Positions 1-9,135 of a stretch of DNA of 64,000 nt are shown one piece after another. How positions within the stretch are numbered: the stretch's first letter is position 1; every line of letters starts with the position of its first letter. The translations under genes were made by a program, and so were the position numbers. The notes beneath the pieces were generated by a model. It did no database searches and was not told where the DNA came from. It saw nothing but the letters and a program-made list of their open reading frames with translations. Origin of the DNA: Falsiroseomonas frigidaquae (GTDB lineage Bacteria > Pseudomonadota > Alphaproteobacteria > Acetobacterales > Acetobacteraceae); assembly GCF_012163145.1 (NCBI RefSeq), contig NZ_JAAVTX010000006.1:248001-312000 (forward strand), given 5' to 3'.

Positions 1-792
1 CTGGCGCAGCCTGTCGGCCAGCACCTTCACCTGGATATCCAGCGCCACGCTCTCCTCCGCCCGTAGCTTGGCGCGAAGGTCGTCGGCCGCGGTCTGCATA
101 TCCGTCAGCAATTGCGGCAGGCTTGCCGGCGGCTGGGCGCCGGCGGACAGCCGCTGGGCGATACGGTCCAGCCCATCCAGATGCACGGCCAGGAAACGCC
201 GGGCCAAAGGCAGCCGGTCCGGCCGTGCGTCGAGGTCATCCAGCACCGCATCCATCGCCTGGGCGATGCCGGCCATGCGCGGCTCCGCACTGATCCGCGC
301 CAGGCGGATGCGCGCCTCGTCCAACGGGCCGGGCGGCGGCGGCGGCACGGGCGGCGCGGGCGGGTCCACTTCCACCTGCGCGCCGTCATACATCAGGCGC
401 GTGCCGAGCCAGGCGCCGGCGGCCAGCAGCAACGCGATCGGCACGCCGGTGCCGGCGCCCATGCCGGCGACGATGCCGGTGGCGGCGGCGACCAGCATCG
501 CCGCGCGCCGCGTATCGCCGCGCCGGCCGCGTCGCAGGGTCCGCACCGCCAGGATGGGCAGCAGGATGCCCAGGCCGGCGGCGACCAGGCCGCGCGTATT
601 CCCACGCACCACCTCCACCACCACGTCGAACAGCAGCGGCCAGGTGAACAGGGGCAGCAGCAACCCGCGGGTGCCGTTGCGGAAAGTGCTGAAGGTGCTC
701 TCCGCCTTGGCGCGGGCACCGCGCCAGGGGTCGTTCTGCCAGACGGGGAGCTGATTGGGGCGCTGCTCGGGGCGCTGATCGGGGCGCTGCAT
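1..792 (-). CDS. XpaC-like (5-bromo-4-chloroindolyl phosphate hydrolysis family) membrane protein, 3' part outside window
   Basis: The frame stays open from the ATG at 792 to the left edge, so 264 residues are visible and the C terminus is missing. The N terminus repeats Q-R-P-(D/E/N) three times. Three hydrophobic stretches follow: one starting GLLLPLFTWPLL, one starting GLVAAGLGILLP, and one starting MLVAAATGIVAGMG. After a proline-rich linker (PPAPPVPPPPPGP) comes a helical domain rich in Arg, Asp and Leu, the arrangement seen in XpaC-type proteins often found beside TelA/KlaA tellurite-resistance genes. The start overlaps the stop of a small membrane-protein gene as TGATG, so the two are probably translationally coupled. 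Biochemical function is not established. The family call rests on recalled similarity of the C-terminal part. Confidence 0.6.
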   Translation of the reverse strand, partial: MQRPDQRPEQRPNQLPVWQNDPWRGARAKAESTFSTFRNGTRGLLLPLFTWPLLFDVVVEVVRGNTRGLVAAGLGILLPILAVRTLRRGRRGDTRRAAMLVAAATGIVAGMGAGTGVPIALLLAAGAWLGTRLMYDGAQVEVDPPAPPVPPPPPGPLDEARIRLARISAEPRMAGIAQAMDAVLDDLDARPDRLPLARRFLAVHLDGLDRIAQRLSAGAQPPASLPQLLTDMQTAADDLRAKLRAEESVALDIQVKVLADRLRQ

Positions 793-929
793 CAGCGGAA
801 CAACGCGATGGCGCTGGCCAGCCAGAGGCTGAGCGTCAGCAGCCAGAAGCCGGCCACGCGCCGCGCGGGCGCCGGCAGCGTGGGCAGCAGGATGCGGGGG
901 GTCGTCTTCAGACGGGGGGTCTTGGCCAT
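792..929 (-). CDS. Small single-span membrane protein upstream of xpaC-like gene
   Basis: A 45-residue ORF starts MAKTPRLKTTPRI, has a basic N terminus, and carries one hydrophobic segment (about residues 24-43, containing VAGFWLLTLSLWLAS). It ends LFR-stop, and the stop overlaps the next ATG as TGATG. Very small one-span proteins are easy to miss in annotation. The overlap with the following gene and the continuous charged-then-hydrophobic layout are the support. It probably sits in the inner membrane next to the XpaC-like protein. No family is recognised. Confidence 0.5.
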   Translation of the reverse strand: MAKTPRLKTTPRILLPTLPAPARRVAGFWLLTLSLWLASAIALFR

Positions 930-1030
930 GGCGCCCTTCAGATCGCTGCGCGGTGCCGCCGGATCAAGGGACGGAACCGCTACAGGGATTTCCGATGATG
1001 CCGATAGTGGAATTTGATGAAGGGCACATC

Positions 1031-1621
1031 ATGCCCACCGCATACAATCGGCACGCCGCCCGGATCCCGGGGCTGCCCCACCTTGTCGACCAGCCTGGAG
1101 CGGCTCGCATGCCACCTGTTGAAGGCCCCGGCCTCCACCCGCTCAACGCCGACGATCTGGCGGAAGTGACCGGCGGCATGGCCGCGCGGCATGAGCAGGA
1201 GGAGGTGCCAGCCACGCCCATGCCGCCCCCGGAAGCTGATGACGCGGAGCCGCTGGGTGATGAGGATGCGCCGCAGGTCACGACCGGCACCGCCACGCCG
1301 ACGGGCTCGGACCACACCGCGGTCTGGCGCCCCGGCGACGGCAATCTGGATTTCCGGGCCGGGATGATCCAGCCCGATGGGAGCCACTGGAACGAACTGG
1401 AGCTCGACCTGTCGGGGCTGACCTATGACGAAGTCAGGGAGAGCCTCGGCCAGGCCAGCTTCAGCCTGAACCCGCCCGGGCAGCACGGATACTGGGAGCC
1501 GGAGCCGCAGTTCTACCTGAGGCCCGACCACCTGATCATCCCGAGTGGACAGGGCACGCTCACGCTGTTCGGGGAAACCGTGACCTTCAGCGGCGTCTAC
1601 CGGATCACACTGCGCTTCTGA
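1031..1621 (+). CDS. Orphan protein with double-glycine leader-like motif
   Basis: 196 residues. ATG 1031 is preferred over upstream in-frame ATGs because GAAGG sits 7 nt before it. Residues 39-49 read NADDLAEVTGG, matching the pattern of leaders cleaved after Gly-Gly by peptidase-containing ABC exporters (L..D.L..V.GG). The following region, about 50-105, is acidic and proline/threonine rich with no predicted fold. The last 95 residues are rich in alternating hydrophobic residues and look like a beta domain ending in an aromatic residue (RITLRF). No exporter gene is visible nearby. The family is not recognised, and export via the GG motif is inference. It is divergent from the small membrane-protein gene at 792-929. 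Confidence 0.55.
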   Translation: MPTAYNRHAARIPGLPHLVDQPGAARMPPVEGPGLHPLNADDLAEVTGGMAARHEQEEVPATPMPPPEADDAEPLGDEDAPQVTTGTATPTGSDHTAVWRPGDGNLDFRAGMIQPDGSHWNELELDLSGLTYDEVRESLGQASFSLNPPGQHGYWEPEPQFYLRPDHLIIPSGQGTLTLFGETVTFSGVYRITLRF

Positions 1622-1647
1622 GCCTCTCCCGCCGACCGCCGCGCGGG

Positions 1648-1846
1648 ACCTCAGCGCCGTTCGGCGCTCCCTTGGCCTCAGCGCCTGACGGCGCCCTTGG
1701 CCTCAGCGCCTGTCGGCGGGCCGTTGGCCTCAGCGCCTGTCGGCGCCCTTGGCCTCAGCGCCTGTCGGCGCCCTTGGCCTCAGCGCCTGTCGGCGCCCTT
1801 GGCCTCAGCGCCTGTCGGCGCCCTTGGCCTCAGCGCCTGTCGGCGC
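1648..1846. repeat. 25-bp GC-rich tandem repeat (7 clear copies plus a degenerate one)
   Basis: The unit CCTCAGCGCCTGTCGG plus nine bases (GCGCCCTTGG type) starts at 1676, 1701, 1728, 1753, 1778, 1803 and 1828. Spacing is 25, 27, 25, 25, 25, 25. A diverged copy lies near 1649. Each unit contains GCGCC-TGTC-GGCGC, a short hairpin. The length is not a multiple of three and the array follows the stop of the gene ending at 1621, so it is non-coding there. The last copy covers the final codons and TGA stop of the dppC-like gene (stop at 1830-1832), so the unit probably arose from that 3' end. Confidence 0.9.
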
Positions 1847-2711
1847 GGGGGTCCAGCGCGTCCCGCAGCCCGTCGCCCATCAGGTTGAAGGCCAGCACCA
1901 CCACGAAGATCGCTGCCCCCGGCGCGATCGCAAGCCAGGGCGCCGTCTCCAGGAACCGCTGGGCGCTGTTCAGCATGGAGCCCCAGCTAGGCGAGGGTGG
2001 CTGCTGGCCAAGTCCCAGGAAACTCAGCGAGGCCTCGGCGATGATCGCCTCCGCGATCGAAAGCGTGGACTGCACCAGCAGCGGCGGGATGATGTTGGGC
2101 AGCACATGGACGAAGGCGGTGCGCCAGGGCGGGTTGCCGAGCGATCGCGCCGCCTCCACCCAATCCGTGCTCTTCGCATCCAGCGCCATGCCGCGGGATA
2201 GCCGGACGAAGATCGGGCTGGCGGTGATGGCGATGGCCAGCATCGCATTCTCCAGCGCCGGGCCGAGGAAGGCGGCGAGCGCGATGGCCAGGATCAGGAA
2301 CGGGATCGACAGCATCGCATCCGCGACGCGCGAGATCAGCGCATCCACCCAGCCCCCCGCCAGCCCCGCCAGCAGCCCGAGCGGCACGCCGATCAGCACG
2401 GCGCCGAGCACGGACACCACGCCCGCCATCAGGGACGCCCGCGCGCCCCAGATGACGCGGGACAGCACATCTCGCCCATTCTCATCCGTGCCGAACCAGT
2501 ACAGCTCCGACGGCGGGCGGCGGATGCGGGACCAGCTGGTCTCGATCGGGTCGAAGGGCGCGATCCAGGGCGCCAGGATCGCCACCAGCACGAAGGCCAG
2601 CACCACCACGAAGCCGGCCAGCGCCAGGCGGTGGCGGATGAAGCGGCGCAGCGCGCGCCGCGCCGGGCTTTCGCCGCGCGCCAGCGGGGCCGGCAGGGCG
2701 GTCGCGCTCAT
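1830..2711 (-). CDS. Dipeptide/oligopeptide-type ABC transporter permease (DppC-like)
   Basis: 293 residues. It is the second inner-membrane permease of a peptide/nickel-family importer. The N-terminal cytoplasmic part is followed by a membrane span (about 35-57), the typical FGTDENGRDVLSR motif, then five more hydrophobic segments. The EAA loop (EAARSLGNPPWRTAFVHVLP) contacts the ATPases. ATG 2711 overlaps the stop of the upstream permease as ATGA. An in-frame reading extending further upstream lies inside that gene and is spurious. The C terminus (DPRADRR) is encoded by the last unit of a tandem repeat, so it may vary in copy number between strains. Substrate cannot be read from the sequence. 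Confidence 0.9.
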   Translation of the reverse strand: MSATALPAPLARGESPARRALRRFIRHRLALAGFVVVLAFVLVAILAPWIAPFDPIETSWSRIRRPPSELYWFGTDENGRDVLSRVIWGARASLMAGVVSVLGAVLIGVPLGLLAGLAGGWVDALISRVADAMLSIPFLILAIALAAFLGPALENAMLAIAITASPIFVRLSRGMALDAKSTDWVEAARSLGNPPWRTAFVHVLPNIIPPLLVQSTLSIAEAIIAEASLSFLGLGQQPPSPSWGSMLNSAQRFLETAPWLAIAPGAAIFVVVLAFNLMGDGLRDALDPRADRR

Positions 2712-3655
2712 GCCTGCCTCAAGCGGGGGTTGATGGCCATGTACAGGATATCCGCCAGCAGGCTCAGCACCACGAAGATCAGCGCGGTGGCCAGCACCAC
2801 GCCCTGCACCACCGGGTAGTCCCGGTTGAACACGGCATCCACCACCAGCTTGCCGAAGCCGGGGATGGTGAAGATCTGCTCGGTCAGCACGGCACCGGCC
2901 AGCAGCCGGCCGAATTCGATGGTGCCCAGCGTGACCACCGGGATCAGTGCATTGCGCAGCGCGTGCTTCCAGACCACCACGCGCTCCGTCAGGCCCTTGG
3001 CGCGGGCGGTGCGGACATAGTCCTGGCTCAGCGCCGTCAGCATCGCAGCCCGGGTGTGGCGCATCAGCACGGAGGCGACGCCGGTGCCGAGCACGAAGGC
3101 GGGCATGATGGTGGTGGCCAGCGACTGCACCGGATCCTCCCACAGCGGCACATAGCCGGAGGGTGGCAGCCAGCCGAGCTGCACGCTGAAGAACAGGATC
3201 ATCATGATGCCGAGCCAGAAATTCGGCGTGGAAATGCCGAACAGCGCGATGCCATTCGCCGCCCAGTCCCAGGCCGTGTCCTTCTTCACCGCGGACAGGA
3301 TGCCGAGCGGCACGCCGATCGGCACCGCGATGATGAAGGCCATGGTGGCGAGCTGCGCCGTGACCGGCAGCTTCTCCAGGATCAGGTCGGAGACCGGCAT
3401 GCGGATGCGCCAGGAGAAGCCGAAATCCCCCTGCAGCACATTGCCGATCCAGTACAGGTATTGCGACCAGATCGGCTGGTCGAGCCGTAGCTCGGCGCGG
3501 ATCTGCGCCAGCACCTGCGGATCGCCGCGTTCCTCGCCTGCCAGGATCATCGCCGGATCGCCGGGCATGAGCTGTTGCAGCCCGAAGATCAGGAAGGAAA
3601 GAATCACCAGCGTCGGCAGCACCTGGCCGAGGCGTTTCAGAAGCCAGTTCCACAT
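2708..3655 (-). CDS. Dipeptide/oligopeptide-type ABC transporter permease (DppB-like)
   Basis: 315 residues, usual length for the family. It starts MWNWLLKRLGQVLPTL with a first span at about 10-30, the PGDPA motif (about 31-35) characteristic of DppB/OppB proteins, a large periplasmic loop, then five further spans. The EAA-type loop includes YVRTARAKGL. It is translated just before the DppC-like partner with a 4-nt overlap. It is separated from the upstream binding-protein gene by 120 nt that carry two GC-rich hairpins, which may lower permease expression relative to the binding protein. Confidence 0.92.
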   Translation of the reverse strand: MWNWLLKRLGQVLPTLVILSFLIFGLQQLMPGDPAMILAGEERGDPQVLAQIRAELRLDQPIWSQYLYWIGNVLQGDFGFSWRIRMPVSDLILEKLPVTAQLATMAFIIAVPIGVPLGILSAVKKDTAWDWAANGIALFGISTPNFWLGIMMILFFSVQLGWLPPSGYVPLWEDPVQSLATTIMPAFVLGTGVASVLMRHTRAAMLTALSQDYVRTARAKGLTERVVVWKHALRNALIPVVTLGTIEFGRLLAGAVLTEQIFTIPGFGKLVVDAVFNRDYPVVQGVVLATALIFVVLSLLADILYMAINPRLRQA

Positions 3656-3696
3656 CTCAGGTCAGCTCCTGGGGATGGCCCCTGCCCCCACCCCGA

Positions 3697-3752
3697 CCCT
3701 CCCCCGCAAGCGGGGGAGGGAGAAGAAGCCCTCCCCCGTTCACGGGGGAGGG
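3697..3752. repeat. Pair of GC-rich palindromes between binding-protein and permease genes
   Basis: Two perfect inverted repeats lie head to tail. CCCTCCCCCG / CGGGGGAGGG is at 3697-3720 with loop CAAG. An 11-bp arm version is at 3729-3752 with a 2-nt loop, followed by a run of G. They lie between the stop of the solute-binding gene (3776) and the start of dppB-like (3655). The same sequence family occurs at 10095-10122 and 14971-14995, also just after binding-protein genes. It is likely an extragenic hairpin that stabilises or terminates part of the mRNA. Confidence 0.85.
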
Positions 3753-3775
3753 TTGGGGGGGGGTTGTTCCGCGTC

Positions 3776-5286
3776 TCAGTTCAGCCGCATGCCCTGCAGC
3801 CGCACCATGCCATCCGCAATCGGCTGGTAGCCGGTCAGCCGCGCCGAATGGATCATCACGTTCTTGCGGTGCCACAGGTAGATCCGCATGCGGTCCTGGC
3901 CCAGCGCCGTCTCCATCACCTGGCGGTACATGTCCTGCCGCTTCGCCACGTCCTGCTCCGTCCGCGCCGATTCCAGCAGCGCATCGACCGCCGGGTTCGA
4001 ATAGCGCCCGTCATTCTGGCCGCCGCGGCTATGCATGAAGGCGTAGATGTTGCCATCCGGATCGGTGCGGCCGGACCAGCCGAGCAGGAAGGTCTCGAAC
4101 TCGCCGCGCACCGCGCCGGCCAGCGCCGAGGCGAATTCCGAGGCCCGCAGCGTCACCTCGAAGCCGGCCTCCTTCGCCATCGCCTGGATCACCTCGCCGG
4201 CCTGGCGCAGGTCCGGGTTGTTCGGGATGGTCAGCTCCACCGGAACCGGGGCGGTGTGGCCGGCCTCGCGCAGCAGGGCGCGGGCGCGGTCGACGTTGCG
4301 CGGCTCCGGCTGGAAGCTGCGGACATGGAAGCTGCTGGCCGGCGGCACCGGCTGGCGGGTCGGGGTGTACATCCCCTCATAGACCACCTGGTTGATGGCG
4401 GCGCGGTCCAGCGACAGCTCGAAGGCCTGGCGCACGCGGGCATCACGCCCCATGGGCGTGTTCGCGCGCGGACCGTTGCCGATGTTGATGGTGATGCCCT
4501 GGTAACCCAGCTCCTCCACCGGCACGCCGCGCAGGTTGCGGTTGCGCTGGATGGAGCGCAGGTCGTCCGGCTCCATCCGTTCGCCGAATTCCACCGCGCC
4601 GGACTGCAGGTTGGCCAGGCGGACGGTGTTGTCCGGGATCGGCAGGTAGGTCACGCGGTTGAAGTGGATGTTGGCGGCGTCCCAGTATTCCGGGAAGCGT
4701 TCCAGCACGATCCGCTCCTGCGCCACCCGCTCGACGAAGCGCATCGGGCCGGCGCAGACCGGTCGGGTGCCGAAGTTGCGGCCGGCGGCCTCGGCCGCCT
4801 TGGGGCTCAGGATCATGCCGGCGCGGTCGGTCAGCGTCGCCAGGAAGGCGGCATTGGGTGCGCCGAGCTTGATGCGCACGGTCAGCGGATCGACCACCTC
4901 GATCGCCGTGACGGCGCCCATCTCGGAACGCCGGAAGCTGCCCTGCAGGGTCAGGTGGCGGTTGAGCGAATAGCGTACCGCCTCCGCATCCATCATCTCC
5001 CCGTCATGGAAGCGCACGCCCTCGCGCAGCTTGATGGTCAGCGTGGTCGGGTCGTCCCAGCTGTAGCTGGTGGCGAGCTGCGGCACCGGCTGGAGCTGGG
5101 CGTTGATGTCGAACAGCTTGTCGCAGAAGCCCATGTAGACGATGCGGCCGACATAGGTGCGCGACAGGGTCGGGTCGAGGATGTCCGGGTCCTCACGCAG
5201 CGCGATGCGCAGGTTCTGAGCGTCGGCGGCCGGCGCGGTGCCAAGCGCCGCGAAGGCCACCAGCCCGAGGGCGAGGGTCTTTCGGA

Positions 5287-5290
<4 letters not shown>
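3776..5290 (-). CDS. Periplasmic solute-binding protein, family 5 (peptide/nickel type)
   Basis: 504 residues. The Sec signal peptide covers about residues 1-24 (MIRKTLALGLVAFAALGTAP, then ADA-Q). The mature protein shows family-5 hallmarks: an early LREDPDILDPTLS region, TIKLREGVRFHDGE near residue 85, and YQGITINIGNGP. It binds its ligand in the periplasm and delivers it to the DppB/DppC-like permeases. The start at ATG 5290 overlaps the stop of the ATPase gene upstream (ATGA); longer readings run into that gene. Gene order DUF1028-ATPase-ATPase-binding protein-permease-permease suggests the ligand is linked to the DUF1028 enzyme. The ligand itself is unknown. Confidence 0.9.
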
Positions 5291-6341
<1,051 letters not shown>

Positions 6342-6345
<4 letters not shown>

Positions 6346-7328
6346 GCCGCCTGCTCCAGCAGGCTATCCAGCGGCGCGCGCCAGCAGGCCGCCTGGTGGC
6401 CGGGGGTGATGTCGGCCAGCGGCGGCTGTTCGGCGCATTGCGCGATGGCGAAGGGGCAGCGCGGCGCGAAGCGGCAGCCGGGCGGCGGGTGCATCAGGTC
6501 GGGCACCGTGCCCTCGATGCTGGCCAGCCGCGCGGCGCCACCCTCCAGCCGCGGCGCGGCGCCGAGCAGGCCGATCGTGTAGGGATGCTGCGGGTTGGCG
6601 AACAGATCGGCGGCGCTGGCCCGTTCCGCGACGCGCCCGGCATACATCACCACCACGTCGTCCGCATGGTCCCGCACCACGCCGAGGTCATGCGTGATCA
6701 GCACCACCGCCGTGCCCGTCTCCCGCTTCATCTCGTCGATCAGCGCCAGGATCTGCGCCTGCACGGTCACGTCCAGCGCCGTGGTCGGCTCATCCGCGAT
6801 CAACAGGCGCGGGCGGCAGGCGAGCGCCATGGCGATCATCACCCGCTGGCGCATGCCACCCGAAAGCTGGTGCGGATAGCTTCGGGCACGGCGCTCGGGT
6901 TCCGGGATGCGGACGCGGCGGAACATCTCGATGGCTTTGGCGAAGGCCGCGTCGGGGGACAGGCCCTGGTGCAGGCGCAGCGCCTCCGCGACCTGTTCGC
7001 CGGCGGTGAAGGCGGGGTTCAGGCTGGTCATGGGTTCCTGGAACACCATGGCCATCTCGCCGCCCCTTCGCGCGCGGCGCTGGTCGGGGGTGAGCGCCAG
7101 CAATTCCTGGCCAGCGAGGCGGATGCCGCCGCCGACCTCGCCGCCCTGCGGCAGCAGGCCCATGATGGCGAGCGCCGTGACCGACTTGCCGCAGCCGCTT
7201 TCGCCCACCACGGCCAGCGTCTTGCCGGCCTCGACGCTGAAGGAGATTCCGTCGACGGGCCGCAGCCGGCCGCGATCGGTGGGGAATTCAACAGTGACGC
7301 GGGCGAGGTCCAGGACTGGTGTGCTCAC
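6342..7328 (-). CDS. Peptide-type ABC transporter ATP-binding protein (DppD-like)
   Basis: 328 residues from GTG 7328, which overlaps the TGA of the DUF1028 gene as GTGA; longer readings enter that gene in another frame. Walker A GESGCGKS is at about 45-52, the signature is [15 protein letters not shown], Walker B is [12 protein letters not shown], and the C-terminal Cys cluster is [14 protein letters not shown]. It pairs with the DppF-like ATPase to form the nucleotide-binding heterodimer at the inner face of the membrane. Confidence 0.92.
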
Positions 7329-8026
7329 TCGGATTGCGCCTCCGCGATGGCCGCCTGGATCACGGCGCGGTCGAACACGCCGGGATGGTCCCGCCCCGGC
7401 AGGAAGCGGCGAAAATGGCGCAGATAGCCGCGCCAGACGCCGTGCAGCCGGCGCAGCTCCGCCAGCGGGTCCGGGTGGTCGTCCACCCGCAGGTCGAGGT
7501 CCGGATAGGGGTCGGCCGAGGCCACCTGTATCGCCGCCGATTGGCGGCCGCGCTTGTCGCCGCCCGCCGCCTCGCCGGCCTCCATCGCCAGCAGCAGGCG
7601 CTCCGCCATCGGCAGGCCGGCGGCGGCCATGGCTGCGTCCAGCGTCGCGCGCAGCACCTGGGGCCCCGCCAGCATATTGCCGGCCACCGAGGCATCCGGC
7701 GCCGCAAGGTGGCCGCACCAGCCGACGCATTCCGCCCCGGTGTGCTGCGCGCTGGTGCCATCGGTGGCCAGCACATGCACCTGGCGTGTCGCCTGGCCCG
7801 GATCGGCGGCGACCAGCTCCGCCAGCGCCTGTTGCGGCCCCTGCCCGGCCCGCAGCCGCGACAGGGCATCCGGCGCCAGGAAGGGGTTCACCAGGGCCTG
7901 CGTGCTGGCGGCGCCGACGCCGCCCTCGACGCGCGGGCACAGCGCGCCCGCCGCAAGGAAGCGGCTGGCCACCGCGACGCCGAATTCACCGGTCGTTGAA
8001 TCGCGCAGAAGGATCGACCACGTCAT
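7325..8026 (-). CDS. DUF1028 family protein (Ntn-hydrolase superfamily)
   Basis: 233 residues, starting MTWSILLRDSTTGEFGVAVA, the conserved DUF1028 opening in which the residue after the initiator region is expected to become the N-terminal nucleophile. The central part (AGNMLAGPQVL) and C-terminal HPDPLAELRRL segment also match the family. DUF1028 members are often encoded with peptide ABC importers and are presumed amidohydrolases or peptidases. No reaction is established for this one. It is the first gene of the operon with the ABC system, and the next gene overlaps it by 4 nt. A 17-bp palindrome 45 nt upstream (8071-8087) is a candidate operator. Confidence 0.85.
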   Translation of the reverse strand: MTWSILLRDSTTGEFGVAVASRFLAAGALCPRVEGGVGAASTQALVNPFLAPDALSRLRAGQGPQQALAELVAADPGQATRQVHVLATDGTSAQHTGAECVGWCGHLAAPDASVAGNMLAGPQVLRATLDAAMAAAGLPMAERLLLAMEAGEAAGGDKRGRQSAAIQVASADPYPDLDLRVDDHPDPLAELRRLHGVWRGYLRHFRRFLPGRDHPGVFDRAVIQAAIAEAQSE

Positions 8027-8070
8027 GCCTTGCTACATGACAGGCTGACCCAGACGCGCAAGCCGGATTT

Positions 8071-8087
8071 CTGGACAGATTGTCCAG
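8071..8087. promoter_or_regulatory. 17-bp palindrome, candidate operator of the DUF1028-dpp operon
   Basis: CTGGACAGATTGTCCAG is a perfect inverted repeat: 7-bp arms, 3-nt centre. It lies 45 nt upstream of the first gene of the peptide importer operon. Size and symmetry fit a dimeric GntR-type repressor. No regulator gene is adjacent. Confidence 0.5.
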
Positions 8088-8121
8088 TTTCCAACCGGGC
8101 GCTGCCCGCGCCCTGCCCAGA

Positions 8122-8140
8122 CTGCCGCATGATGCGGCAG
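8122..8140 (-). terminator. Hairpin after livM-like gene
   Basis: CTGCCGCAT-G-ATGCGGCAG is a perfect 9-bp inverted repeat starting 2 nt beyond the livM-like stop codon. No T-run follows on the minus strand, so this may be a processing or Rho-assisted 3' end rather than a classical intrinsic terminator. Confidence 0.5.
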
Positions 8141-8142
8141 CC

Positions 8143-9132
8143 CTACAGCTTCACCTTCAGCAGGTTGCCAATCTCGCCGACCACGCCGCGACGGAAGGCC
8201 AGCACGCAGGCCACGAAGATCACGCCCTGGATCACCGTCACCCAGGCCCCGAATTCGGCCAGGTAGTTCTGCATGGTGACGATGACGGCGGCCCCCACCA
8301 CCGGCCCGAACACGGTGCCGAGGCCGCCGACCAGCGTCATCAGCACCACCTCGCCTGACATGGTCCAGTTCACGTCGACCAGCGTGGCGATGCCGAAGAC
8401 CAGCGCCTTGGTGCCGCCGGCCACGCCGGACAGGGCGGCGGACAGCACGAAGGCCATCAGCTTGTAGTCATCCGTGCGATAGCCGAGGGAGGTGGCGCGC
8501 GGCTCATTCTCCCGCACCGCCTTCATCACCTGGCCGAAGGGCGAATGCACCACGCGGTGCACCAGCAGGAAGCCGGCCAGGAAGACGAAGGCGACCACCC
8601 AGTACAGCGTGAAGTCCCGGTCGAGCGGCACCATGCCGAATAGGCTACCGCGCGGCACCTGCTGGATGCCGTCCTCGCCACCGGTGAACGGCGCCTGCAG
8701 GCAGAAGAAATAGACCATCTGCGCCATGGCCAGCGTGATCATGGCGAAATAGATGCCGGACCGCCGGATCGCCAGCCAGCCGATGCCCAGGCCCAGCACG
8801 CTACCCACCACGCCGCCGGCCAGGATCGCCAGTTCCGGCGTCAGCCCCCAGACCTTCGCGGTATGGGCGGTGATGTAGCCGCCCATGCCGAAGAACGCCG
8901 CATGGCCGAAGGACAGCAGCCCGACATAGCCGATCAGCAGGTTGAAGGCGCAGGCGAATAGCGCGAAGCACAGGATCTTCATCAGGAAGACCGGGTAGAG
9001 GAAGAACGGGCTGATGAAGACGAAGGCGACCAGCACGCCGAAGGCCAGGGCCTGGGCGCGGGTGAAGCCGAGGAAGCCCGCTTCCTCATGCTTGGCGGCG
9101 GTGGTGCCGAGATCGATGGTGGTGTCGGCCAT
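8143..9132 (-). CDS. livM: Branched-chain-amino-acid-type ABC permease (LivM-like)
   Basis: 329 residues. After a polar N terminus of about 30 residues it has 8-10 hydrophobic spans. LivM landmarks are FNLLIGYVGLLSFGHAAFFG (residues about 64-83) and VVHSPFGQVMKAVRENEPRA, with a VGGLGTVFGPVVGA motif near the C terminus. It is the last gene of livG-livF-livK-livH-livM and starts 3 nt after livH. It forms the membrane channel with LivH. Substrates of this family include branched-chain amino acids, amides, urea and aromatic acids; nothing here decides between them. Confidence 0.92.
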   Translation of the reverse strand: MADTTIDLGTTAAKHEEAGFLGFTRAQALAFGVLVAFVFISPFFLYPVFLMKILCFALFACAFNLLIGYVGLLSFGHAAFFGMGGYITAHTAKVWGLTPELAILAGGVVGSVLGLGIGWLAIRRSGIYFAMITLAMAQMVYFFCLQAPFTGGEDGIQQVPRGSLFGMVPLDRDFTLYWVVAFVFLAGFLLVHRVVHSPFGQVMKAVRENEPRATSLGYRTDDYKLMAFVLSAALSGVAGGTKALVFGIATLVDVNWTMSGEVVLMTLVGGLGTVFGPVVGAAVIVTMQNYLAEFGAWVTVIQGVIFVACVLAFRRGVVGEIGNLLKVKL

Positions 9133-9135
9133 GGC

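Noticed and set aside
1648-1846. CRISPR array
   Set aside because: Repeats are directly adjacent with no unique spacers and no cas genes.
1672-2733. 353-codon plus-strand frame starting in the tandem repeat
   Set aside because: Its N terminus is repeat translation and the rest is antisense to dppC-like. The 25-bp unit changes frame each copy.
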